Program-made: the position numbers and the translations under genes
NCBI GenBank assembly: GCA_001910725.1
Contig: MJGA01000021.1
Coordinates: forward strand, 186,001 to 250,000
Direction of reading: 5' to 3'
Source of the DNA: Phanerodontia chrysosporium
Lineage: Eukaryota; Basidiomycota; Agaricomycetes; Polyporales; Phanerochaetaceae
Length of the DNA: 64,000 bases
Part shown: positions 41,985-52,710 of the stretch, piece after piece
How the letters are laid out: each line of letters starts with the position of its first letter
How positions within the stretch are numbered: the first letter of the stretch is position 1
The notes under the pieces: model-generated
What the model was told of the DNA's origin: nothing
The model's input: only the letters and a program-made list of their open reading frames with translations
The model's database searches: none

Positions 41985-42858
41985 ATGTTCTACTCTCGCT
42001 TCTTCGCGCTCATCGCTGCCTCTGCCGTTCTGCTCCTCGGCGTCGCCGCTGAGCAGCACACCGTCAGCTTCACGAACAAGTACGTACTCGATCGCGGGCT
42101 GCTCTCGTCGAGCCGGGCTGACTGAACAAAAACACACATAGCTGTGGCTTCGGAACTGTACGCATGTCGCCGTTATTGCCGGCGACGGCACACGCTCACA
42201 ATCGCTTCACAGCCGCTCCTCAAGGCCAACGGGCAGACTCTGTCCACTGGGCAGACCGTCACGTTTGGCGGGCCCCTCATCTCCGCTATCGCGTACGCCG
42301 CCTCTGTGCTGTCACTGTTTCCGCGCCGGCTGACGACGTGTGTGGCAGTTTCCTGCAGACAGGTCCGTACGATCGCATGCCCGCCTGACCGGCCGCTCTT
42401 ACCGTGCTTGCAGGCAGCTGCGGCGACAACGGAGAGGGCTGCACGCTCATCGAGACGACGCTCGTCAACCCGACGAGCCCCGGCTCGGGCTCCAGCACCG
42501 ACATCTCGCTCATTCCCCCGTGCGTGCCCGGCCACTCCTAGCCACCTTGACAGACTGTAACAGCGGATTTTCAGCCACGCGTTCTCCGTGACCTCTGGCT
42601 TCGGGTGCGTCCGCCTGGAACGCCGGTTCGATGTCGACACTGACACGCGATGCGATGCAGGTACTACGGCGGCTGCGACGGCGCCGGCGCGGACTGCACC
42701 TACTACGGCTGCCCGACTGCGTTCTACAACCCGGGAGACACTGGCGTGCAGGTTGCCTGCCAAGTCGACAATGTGAGTTGGGCTTGTTTCTGGCGCGGCC
42801 CCACGCTCACGGTCTTGCGATGCTCTAGGTCAACCTGGCCATTACGTTCTGTGACTAG
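41985..42858 (+). CDS. Small secreted cysteine-rich protein, 'glycopeptide' family, copy 2
   Basis: This is the cleanest of the three paralogs. A signal peptide (Met-Phe-Tyr-Ser-Arg...Leu-Leu-Leu-Gly-Val-Ala-Ala) precedes Glu-Gln-His-Thr-Val-Ser-Phe-Thr-Asn-Asn-Cys-Gly-Phe-Gly-Thr-Pro. All introns (for example GTACGT after 42080, GTACGC at 42156, GTGCGT near 42520) are GT-AG and in phase. Cysteines are conserved in Gly-Ser-Cys-Gly, Gly-Cys-Thr, Gly-Gly-Cys-Asp, Asp-Cys-Thr, Gly-Cys-Pro, Ala-Cys-Gln and the terminal Phe-Cys-Asp. The mature protein of about 135 residues is presumably extracellular. Intron positions equal those of copy 1, so the two are duplicates. Confidence 0.85.
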
Positions 42859-43556
42859 GGTCGTGGTAACCCTCGCTTCAAATGTAGTAAGAATGTTAGT
42901 TGTATAGTCGTTGAGGGGAAGCCTAGCAAATTTTCCTATGCTGAATTCTACCGTTCGGTCCCTGAAATTCGTGGCCGGCGAAGAGACCGTCTGCTAGCGG
43001 TGCGTGCTGTGGCGTCGCATGTCGCCGAGCTCTACTTCAGGGAAGCCTTTACAAATTATGCCAGTCATCAGCACGGAATGCCGATAGGCTTGTAGCTCTA
43101 ATACGAATCGAGCCATTCAGGGTGACCCAGCGGATGAGGAGGAATGCTTACCTCGTCGTGCGCGCGCAACCAGCTTCCTTGCCCGCCGCGCGCAGTAGCT
43201 CACTGAATCGCCCGTCCGTCGAGGGTACGCCACGACATGGAAGCTACTGAAGTGCAACTTTGCAGCGCAATTCGGCGTGCTGGGTGCGCATACACTCAGG
43301 TGCCAGCGATTACATGGGCCCAGGTCTGCCATGCATCTGCGGACATAGACTCGCGTCGACACGGAGGCCGGGGAGATTCTCGCGACTTCTGTGGTCACAC
43401 ATGCAGCCATACATCATGAAACGCTGGACGTGTTTAACAGCAACATCTATAACGTACACCCCGTCTACTCTCCGGTAATAAGAACATAACAATATAAGGA
43501 CATCCCGATTAATCGTACTTTTTAACTGGAGACAACGCGCAAGCGTGAGCACGAGG
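42859..43556. other. Intergenic between convergent genes
   Basis: This is the 3' region of secreted-protein gene 2 and of the siderophore transporter. No coding signal was found. Confidence 0.45.
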
Positions 43557-45701
43557 CTACTGCGCGGCCGCGTGCTCCTCACCGTCGTCCGACTCGGTGC
43601 GCGCGCCGGTGAGGTCCGCCTTGTCGACGGCGTTCTGCTTGTCGCCGAGGTAGTAGTCGGGCATGAGGAGCGCGAACAGGATCGGGAGCACGCCGATGCA
43701 CGTCGCGGCGATGCACAGGATCTTCATCGTGTCGTCGTACGCCGCGATGACGCCCTCGCGGACCGGGTCCCCGCGCGGGTACGCCGTCACGGACGTGATG
43801 CTCCCGAAGAGCTCCGCGCGCGCGGTCGCGTTCAGCTGCGGCAGGTGCTGCGCGAGCTTTTCGGGCATCGTGTTCGTCCAGATCGCGCCGGCTGCGCGGC
43901 AGTGTGTCAGCGGTGCTGTCGAGCGCGCGAGCGGCAAGAGACAGGAAGGGCTGGGGGGGGGGGGACTCACCGATGGCGTTGCCGACGCCGCCGCCGATCT
44001 CCGTCCAGAGCAGGACGACGGCAGTGATGATGGCGACGTCGGCGTGCGTGACGGACGCCTGCGCGCCGACCTGCGAGGCGACCGCGGCGATGCCGCCGCC
44101 GAAGCCCTGGAGGATCTGGGTCCAGACGACCTCGGCGTCGGACGCGTTCGCGCCGCGCGAGTGGATCATGAGGCCCGCGCCGAGAAGGCGGATGCAGAGG
44201 CCGGCGACGAGCAGCCACTTGTAGCGGTGCATGACGCGCATGAGCAGGCCGGCGAGGATGCCGAAGACGGTGAGCGCGACGGTCTGCGTCGACGTGAAGT
44301 ACGTGACGTTGATGAGCGACCACGGCTTGACAACGAGGATGAACGAGTACAGGTACGTGTTCGTGAGGTAGAACGAGACAAAGTCGAAGAAGCCGATCCA
44401 TGTCGCGCCGATGAAGGCGCGGTTCTTCAGGAAGCGCGGCGGCATGATGGGGCGCTTGGCGAAGCGGGTGTCCCAGAGGATGAAGACACAGAGGATGACA
44501 ACGCCAACGACGAGCATGGCTATCATCGACGGGTTGCTCCAGCCGCCCTTGGCGGTCTGAGTCAGCGTTAGGGGGAGCAGGATGAGCGCGACGGCGGTGC
44601 CGACCAGGACGAGGCCGACGAGGTCGAGCTGCTCGGAGAAGTTCCAGACGCGCTGCCAGAGGGTGTCGCCGACGAACGCAGTCGAGTCGGGCGCGAGGCC
44701 GAGTCGTTTTGCCTTGCGCTCCGCCCAGTACAAGGTGATGATGAGCGGGGCGAGCGACGCCGGGACGAGGATGGCGAACATGCCGTAGCCCCAGCGCCAG
44801 TTCGAGTGTTCAAGCACGCCGGTCGAGACGTTCGCACCGATGAAGGCGTTGATAATGAAGGGCGCAGATGTCAAAGACGAGACAAGACCACGCCATTTGA
44901 GCGTAGTGATGTCGGCAATGATGATCTGGGTGAGAAGCTGCAGACCGCTGCGAACGAGTTAGTGTTCAGCACCGCGACGAGATGGCCCGATGCTCACGTG
45001 TAGCCGCTATGAAGTGCGACCGTCAGTCACGACAAGCCATAGAGCACAATGAGCCAGGCTTACACTGCATAGAGGATGATACCAGCAGCGATGGCGCCAA
45101 CGCTGTGTGCCGAGGCGATCACGATGTAGCCAATAACGTAGAAGAGCACTGACGGACAAGGGTTAATAAGGTTCGGTCACGAAAGGGTCCACCGGATCAG
45201 AGAGTACTCACGGACAGCGAGATACGCGGTGCCGCGGGACGTGGTGTCCGCAAGCTTTGCCATGACTGGCTTGCCACATGCGACTGTTCGGAGGGTGTCA
45301 GATGATGATTTAATGGGGGCAACACTACGTGGGAAACGCACTGATGATGGACTGGGCGACCTGGATGGAGGAGATCAAGCTGTGTTCCTCGAACGTCGAG
45401 GTCGCGTACGCCAGGTAGGTGTACGTCGTCGAGCCATCGAGCGAGTAGATGTACGATGCGAGCGCGAGACTGAGTATCCGCGAGAGCGTCAGCAGAGCGT
45501 CCCATATGTGGCAGGGGCGAGGCGGACGCACCCAATGAAGAGGAACCACTTCGAGTACTTGCCGTACACCTTCTCTGCGGCCTCGACGGTCTTGACACCG
45601 ATCTGAGGCTCTTCAGAGTCCGCGAGGGAGACATGGTGGACGGTGTCCCAGCGCGGGCTGCCGCTGTGGTAGGAGCCGCTGTCTTTCTTCGCGAGATCCA
45701 T
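43557..45701 (-). CDS. Siderophore-iron transporter (MFS, Mir/Sit1/Str family)
   Basis: This is a plasma-membrane proton symporter of about 600 residues predicted to import ferric siderophores. The start ATG at 45701 opens a hydrophilic N-terminus, then Tyr-Gly-Lys-Tyr-Ser-Lys-Trp. Helices follow with the family signatures Leu-Asp-Gly-Ser-Thr-Thr-Tyr-Thr-Tyr, Lys-Pro-Val-Met-Ala-Lys-Leu-Ala-Asp, Pro-Phe-Ile-Ile-Asn-Ala-Phe-Ile-Gly-Ala-Asn and Trp-Arg-Trp-Gly-Tyr-Gly-Met-Phe-Ala-Ile. The second half has Gly-Asn-Ala-Ile-Ala-Gly-Ala-Ile-Trp-Thr-Asn-Thr-Met-Pro and ends in an acidic tail. There are at least six exons. The last intron carries a run of 12 C just after its donor (43953-43964 on the plus strand). 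Two iron-GATA sites lie upstream. Confidence 0.9.
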
Positions 45702-45851
45702 GTCGGGCGGTGGCGGGAAAAGCAGGCGTGCTCATGGGCGGGAACCGCAGGCTTTTAAGCAGCCAAAACGGCGTCCGCCAAGTGAGCAGGCAAGACGGAG
45801 ACCGCATGTTGGAGATCAAATTGTGTGGGAGATACCTCATGCTCTGATCTA

Positions 45852-45897
45852 ATCTGATACCGCTAGCCCGGCCGAGATCTCGGCTTTATCAGATAAT
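45852..45897 (-). promoter_or_regulatory. Paired iron-responsive GATA-factor sites upstream of the siderophore transporter
   Basis: ATCTGATA at 45852-45859 and TTATCAGAT at 45886-45894 (ATCTGATAA on the gene strand) lie 150-195 bp before the ATG. ATC(A/T)GATAA is the known recognition sequence of fungal iron repressors of the Urbs1/SreA/Fep1 type. Confidence 0.65.
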
Positions 45898-47220
45898 TTC
45901 TAGCGCCGGGGGTCCCGCCGCCGCTCGCCCCGAGTCTCCTCTCCTCATCCGCCGCTTGGCAGCGAAAATAAGGTGGAGGCCGGAGCCGCACTGCTCCAGG
46001 AACACCCTGGAAAATGAAAACAACCTCGCTCAGACTTCAGGCACAAGGTGGAAGACGAGGGCCCACTTACCGACAGCTCGGTCCCGCATCTAAGGACGCT
46101 CGCTCGTCCAGGACATGCCCTGCGGCCCTGCCAGAACGGAATCTCCGTCCGCACTAGACGGGGAGAGCGTAGTCGAAGCTGTGAAACCATGGGTGACGAC
46201 AGGCGAACTTACGATGACCGTGCGCTGGGGCGGACCATTCCCACCGGATCCCAAGGTAGAACAGGTACGCGGCCAGTGCGAACTTTCTCGTAGGCTCGCA
46301 CCACCTTGATGTATGTGGCCCCCTTCGCTCAGCCTGAGGTGTACGCTCGTTGGAGGTCGGTGCCAAAAGGCGAGCTATCGGGCTCGTACCCAGATGGCAC
46401 TTGCCCATACCTGAAACGCAGCGACGATCGAAAAAAAAACGCACAGCGCCATGGCGAGTGATCTCGATATGCAATTCATGACGCACCTGCTCTATTTCCT
46501 CCTCGCTGACGGAGGATCGCGTGGCGGAGTGCGAGCGCGAGCTGTCGCACCACGAGCGGAGAGGGTCATTCCGCAAAGTGCTGCGGCCACAGCGTGCGAC
46601 ACTAGAGTCTTCGGAAAGCGCTTTCAGGGACGCGTCCTGCGGCGACAATATTCTCTGGATCGCGATGCAAGCTCGTTCGTGGACGCGGTCGGTCTGAAGC
46701 CGCGATCCTTTTCGCAGGCGCTTGTTCTCGATCTCGACGGGAAATGCTAGGCGCCTAGGAAATCTGCACTCACCAGTTCTGATGCCGTGAAGTGAGCCAT
46801 TTGGCTTCAGAATCAAGACGAGGCTGAGGTTCTTCATGGCCGCCAGAGAAAGCACTTCAGAACGGGAGACTTGGAGATGCACCACGCACTCCATCGATAG
46901 GCAAGGAGTGGAAAGGCATTACATCTGGCACGGGCGACAGACCGGCGAAGGTGTCGAGAATTCCAATGTCTCTATCTATTATGTCTTTCCTAGAAGAAGT
47001 GAAAGAAGAGTCCCCTGGAAACAATAAGCTACAAGGTATTGGTGGTACACAGGAAAAGTAAACAAAATGCTACAGCCGCATGTGGGTATGGGTCCATGGA
47101 AACGATGACGGGATATTAATGTGAGGAGAATACTGCAAGATATAAAATAAGGGGCGGGGGTTCCACGCCGGGGTGCGCAGACAGACAGGGCGAACGAGGG
47201 TTAAGCGCAGGACGTCGCAC
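45898..47220. other. Intergenic region holding an unassigned 246-codon frame
   Basis: On the minus strand 46894-46154 is open from an ATG for 246 codons, without recognisable domains, low-complexity bias or splice sites. On the plus strand a 99-codon frame overlaps it. I cannot support either as a gene. Confidence 0.3.
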
Positions 47221-50200
47221 TCAGACGAGGCCCTGCTCGGTATAGAACTGGTACGCATGACTAAGGAGCACCTTCTCGTACTCGCCCCAGTGCGCCTCGG
47301 TTTCGTGCTTGACCTGGCCGCGCACAGCAGGGTCGACGGCCTTGACCTCGATGCGGAACGCGGCCGACACGGGGCGGTGGTCGCTCACGTTCGGCTCCCA
47401 ACGACGGTAGTGCAGCTGCTGCACACGGGCGGGCTCGCGCGAGCGCCACAGCACGCGGTCGCACCACGCTGGCACGCGCCGCTTCTCCGACGTGTCGTAC
47501 TCGTCCGACCGCCGGTCGTACTTGTACGTCGGCGCAAAGTTCAGCGGGCCCTCCATGAACGTGCGCAGCCGGAAGCCGCGGTTGAGCTTCATCTCCTTCA
47601 GCAGCTGGTCCTGCGACATCAGATGCTGGAAGTTCCCCGCCTTGATGTCGGCGATGACGGCATCGCGCGCAGGTCGATGCGGTAGTTCATGTCGCCGTTC
47701 AGCTGGTCTCCTCGTCAGCCACGGACAGCGGTAACAAATACCAGGACTTACGAAGACAATCTCGTGGTCGAGAACCATTGAACCGTCTCCACCATTGACG
47801 AACGCGATCGGGTCTTCCGACATGTCGACCTCCGAGGCGAAGAGTTCCCTGTCTTCGAGGAAGGCAGCGACATCTGCGTTGCGCTGGCGCACGTGCGACT
47901 GGCCAGCGGCAAGATGACAATTGATGAAGCAAAGCGAGGTGTCGTCGATGACAAAGCGCGCGATAATGCCGCCCTGCACAGCAGATCAGCAGCCGAAAAA
48001 CCATGACCAGCGACCGACACACCTTGTTGCCATACCGTCCGCCCATTCCGCGTTTGACAGTGGTCAGCGCGGCGTGGCTGAGCGACGGCCGCAGGGTATC
48101 TTTGACAAATATACAAGAAAAGAGACCGACAAGGTTCTCCGTATGCAAGACGTGGTATGGGCAGTCTGGAGGCATCGCGAGGCGCACGGACATCACAAGC
48201 TTGTCGTACCACTTCTTGTACGACGTCGTCACCCGCTGCGAGAGCGCGCCCTCCGGGTTGCGGTTCTTGCCGCCGAGGAGCACCGTCTTTGCCGCCATCT
48301 TGCGGCTCTCGAGATCGATGAGCTCCTGCAGCCCGAACGCTATGATGTCCGGAGAGTCGACGCTCGTGAGCACGTCGTGTAGGAAGTTGACATTTTCGGG
48401 TGTCCCTGTGAGCGCGTCCGGCTTTTGCGAATCGAGATTCCACGAGACGATGAGCACTTTGAGGTCGCGGAACGAGCTGAACTCATGCTCGCGCTTCATT
48501 AGTTCCTGGTCTGGAAGGAATGAACACAGATCTTGTGCAGAAGAGAAGCTTCGAGCGCACCTATCCAATCCACACCCAAGAGCCCGTCCCAGAAACGTAT
48601 TCTCTCGTCTCGTCCAATGCTATACACCGATAGTTTCCCCAGTTTCTGGATGCTCCATGTGTCAACCGCAAGCCTGAGCACTGGCAGACCCTGGTGCGCC
48701 ATCCAGTGGTTCGTCATAACCCACGGCTTCGATGTGACGTCGTATGCTGCGATAGTGCCCTTGCGCGCCCCAGCCCAGAGCCGGTCGTTGACGCCCTCGA
48801 GCGAGAGGATGTCCGACGTGGAGACCTTGACAACCTCGTCGCACGCAGGGACGCCGTCCTCGGTGTCGAGAGCCCAAATGCTGATGTTTCCGCCCTCATG
48901 GCCCAGGTATACGCGGTTCGGCTGCGTGGGCAGGATTGTCCCCGATGTCACGGCGCCGAGGTGCTCGGTCGGCAGGAGAGACTTGCCTCCCGCACCCGGC
49001 GTGAAGATGTCGTACACGCGCACGATCGGCCCTCGCGACGTACTCGTCGTGTTTGAACTCGTAGAATCGCGCGTCGAGGTCCAGAGCTTGCCAGCGAGGA
49101 CCTTCGCGAACTCTTGCTTGTCTGCTATGCGGACGACACGGGGCTGCGTGTATGCCAGGAGGACATCGAGTTCGCCCTCGCGATCGGGCACAAAGACGAG
49201 GGCCTTGCCTGTCTCGTCCAGTGTGACCATCGCCTGGCCATACCGGAACATGTGCGTGACCGCGTGCGAGTGGATAGCAAGCTTCATACCGCAGACAACG
49301 CCGGTTGGAGGTCAAGCTCGAAGAGATGCCCGTCCTTCGTGCCAAGCCAGAGATAGCGCCCGCGATCTGTTTCCTTGTGCGATGCACGAAATTCGAGACT
49401 CGTGATCTTGAAATCCTTTGTCTTCGTTTCCATGCCCAGCGCTCGCGCATCGAGGTCTTGGATGGGACTATCCGATTGCGATAGGTCGTAGATCTTGATG
49501 TGATGACCTTGCGCAGATGCGACGATGCTGCCAGTGGCAACTGCAGTTCCGACGTACGCGGGGATGTAGATGTTGCACTCGGTGAAAACATGCGCGCACA
49601 ACGCCGGCGGTCGCCGCGAGGCCCGACTCGCATCAGGCAACAACTCTACCTTGACCTTCAGCTCGTCTTCCTCTCCTCGCTTGACGATCCCGAACCGGGT
49701 GGCGGCCGGCGCGCAGGGGGTAGCTTCTCGCCAGGTGCGATTGTTCGCGTGGGCGGAGGGAGATGCGCACCAAACGGCTTCCGCTCTACTGGCTGCGTGG
49801 GATGAACGAGCTCTCTGTGCTGCGCAGGAGGCGGTGAAGTGATGGATGCGCCGTTGACGGGTGACTCCTGTGTGGTCTCGGTAGTAGGTGGACTGAATCG
49901 CTGTGAAAGTTCAGGGGGAGCGTTGATGGAATGGTGCCGAGGCGGAGGGGGGACACGACGTGTCAGGGGATCGTCTGGAGATTGTGCAGGAGACTGGCCC
50001 GTAGTTCTTCTTGCAGGCAACGGCGGTGGAGTACTGCACGAACTCGATGCAGTTGACTGGATGCTCGCAAGAGACGACTGACGAGAAGCGGGAGTGCCGC
50101 TCTTGGGTCGAGGAGGCGGTGGAGGTGGAGGAAGGTGCGTTGTAGGCTTTAGCGCGGGACTCACGACACTGGTGTAATAGCCTTCACTGCTCGACGATGC

Positions 50201-51369
50201 TGAAGACGAGGCACCGAGACTTTCTGATGACGCAGTTCTGTCGTGTTCAGGCGACGGGTTCCTGCTGGAGCCTGCCCCGTTTCTGCGAACAGGTAATGGC
50301 GGCGGACGAGCCGTGAGAGGTGCCTCTTCGTCTGTATCTCCCCCGTCGAACGGACTGTGGAGCTGAATGAGCGGTGTCGACGCGTTTGGTGAGGTGCTAA
50401 GAGGGAAGGAGTGTCGTGGTGTGCGCTGGCTATCTCGTGTCATTGAGACGTTTGTAGCGACTGCATTGGCACTGGAATGCGATGCTATGCGGGGGTAGAA
50501 TTGCGAGGTATAGGTGGTGGTGCGTTCCTGAAGGAAAGACGTTAGCCAGACGCCTCGATATCAAGGTAGCGCTCCGAGGAACACGCATTGACAGCAATGG
50601 GATCAGCAATTCCCTGAGATCTGCCAAAACGGATGAAGGGCTCTGTTGATGGATGCATATATGCGCGAATAAGGTCAACGACATGCTTTAGCGAACTGAC
50701 TCCGGCTTGGCCTTTCATCTGCCACAGCGACGTAGAGCAAAGGGGAAGACCTCAGATTGCGCGTCGTTGCGGGAGCAAGGGTAACACGATGGTCGGTTCA
50801 TGGACTCCGGCCTTTTGGCATACTCAATCCTGAGGCCCTAGGATATCCAAGGAGTAAAGCACGAAAGTGAGCACTCACCCAAACTTGCTTATCAGAGATG
50901 CAACGCCAGACTCCTTCGGTGTCGTAGACAGCTCCTTTACGGACGATGCAGGACTGGGTGGAGGAGGCGGCTTGCGCTGCAGCAGTGCCGCTTTGTTCGC
51001 CGGCGCGGTGTGTGTGGGCGACGGTGGCTCACTGCGCATTGGTACAGGGTGTACGTTGGGGCTGCTCGTGACGGACGTGGCTGGTGAATTGCCTCTCGAG
51101 CTCCTAGGGGGCGGCGGTGGGGGCTGTTTCTTCTTCAAGTCCGAGGACGATGCGGCGGACCGCAGTGAACGCGGACTTGAAGGGGGCCGCTCGTTCGATA
51201 TGGACATGGCGCGCGGACGCGGACTGCTGTTGTCCCCGTCTGGGGTGAGATGGTCGTTCCTGCTCAGCGAGGTCGACGACTCGGACGCGAGTTTCTCGAA
51301 CTTCGAGCGGAGGCTGCTGACGGCAGGAGTAGGAGTCTCCTCGACTTCAGGAGGCGATTCGGTGAACAT
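47221..51369 (-). CDS. Inositol-polyphosphate 5-phosphatase with proline-rich N-terminus and WD40-like domain
   Basis: It is predicted to remove the 5-phosphate of phosphoinositides. The N-terminus (51369-49680, interrupted by an intron region at about 50874-50442) is a low-complexity Pro/Ser region with many poly-Pro stretches and PxxP motifs. A WD40-like beta-propeller follows at about 49640-48570 (Leu-Trp-Leu-Gly-Thr-Lys-Asp-Gly, Val-Tyr-Leu-Gly-His-Glu-Gly-Gly, Leu-Trp-Ala-Gly). The catalytic domain runs 48530-47240 with Ser-Trp-Asn-Leu, Phe-Gly-Leu-Gln-Glu, Gly-Asn-Lys-Gly, Asn-Cys-His-Leu-Ala-Ala-Gly, Asn-Gly-Asp-Met-Asn-Tyr-Arg-Ile-Asp, Pro-Ala-Trp-Cys-Asp-Arg and Ser-Asp-His-Arg-Pro-Val. 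The frame breaks by one base near 47665-47675 right after Asn-Tyr-Arg-Ile-Asp-Leu-Arg. Catalytic residues are otherwise complete. Confidence 0.85.
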
Positions 51370-52710
51370 TTGTGAGACGACCGGCGACCACGAAATTTGC
51401 TCTGCCTGCTGGCAGTGTTAAGTTAAGGGTAAAGTGGAAGGAGAGTGAGCAGGAGTGGGCTCGTTGTCGTGGGCCGATGTCTGCTCGCCGTCCGCCCGCT
51501 CGCAAGAACAATTCACGCCACGTGACGTAGACGCCTCGAAATCGTAAGTTACCTCGTAGCAGCCTGCTGCACCAGCATTGCCAAAAAACAAGGATAGAAA
51601 ATTGACCTCTATGCCTTGAATATATTTACCTTTAGCATACTACAATAGGAATGAAGTCAGTCGCTTCTGGCCTAGTTTGTATTTTTGGAAACCCTATTAA
51701 CCATGGTTACGGAAATGGTTGCGTTTACTGGAAGTTGTCGGGCAGACTACAGATCGGAGGATACTGCTCTGCAACGAGCACTGTTCATAGGTTTCAAGCT
51801 CCCTAGGCATGTGTCTGACATTTTCAGAAAACATACCGAAACAGATTGAGAGCTGAAAGAAGTAGTAGTCTAGTGTGGCGTTACGTTTATGCATCCGATG
51901 CAGCACATCCTTTGCTGTTCACATCTACAGCGGGAGCTTTTGGCGAGTCTTACTCAGTGTACGCAACCAGGTCGAGTTGATCAGCAATGTCTCCCACGCT
52001 GGAATAACCTTGCGCTGGAACGAGTTCAGGAGGTGGCATTAGCCGTCGTGCATGCCGAGAGGGTGACATTGACGCGGTGGAGCGCATCGTAGCATCTCGA
52101 GCACCACGTAGAAGAGAAGGTCCTCGGATCACCATGGTCAGTACTTGCACTTACACATGCACTTGTACAGCGTAGTGCACGGAGTGAGAAGAGCAGAGAA
52201 GTTGGCTGTGCCAGCGGATGTGTGGCGTGTCCTCGGAATGGCAAGAGCCTTATAGAAATGAGATCCCACGCGAGTCCTGCAGCCGAGTGATATAGGCGAG
52301 ATCTGGTAATACACTCGCTCTGAAGGAGGAGGTCAGCCGCGCAGCGACGAACCCAAGCGCGACGAAACAGGTGCCAGGATGAGCTCACGGCGTCGACTTG
52401 TAGCAGTGTCGGTCATGATCATGTATGCGATGCCAGAACCAGCCTGTAGCAAACGTTGACTGCACGCAGTCATCACTTGCAGAAGAGGACTTGGACTACC
52501 TGGCCTTTCAAGCGCACTATGGCTGCCGGTATTGCTAGGCAAGCCGCTCACCGCGTAGAAGTGTTTCGGTTTGTGAAAGGTTTCAGGAAGTCGAGCAAGA
52601 CGCGCGATGCCGCAGAAATGTATCAAAAATCTGACTGTAGTAAAGCTCTGTCAAGTATCTGCGTCTACGCTCTAACGATACATCTGCTGAGCTGCCCGAC
52701 TGCACTATAC
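51370..52710. other. Intergenic between the 5-phosphatase and GH92 genes
   Basis: The first 200 bp are probably the 5-phosphatase promoter. The rest holds only short frames without similarity that I recognise. Confidence 0.4.

Noticed and set aside
52026..52626. Candidate genes between the 5-phosphatase and GH92
   Set aside because: Overlapping short frames have no domains and no consistent introns.
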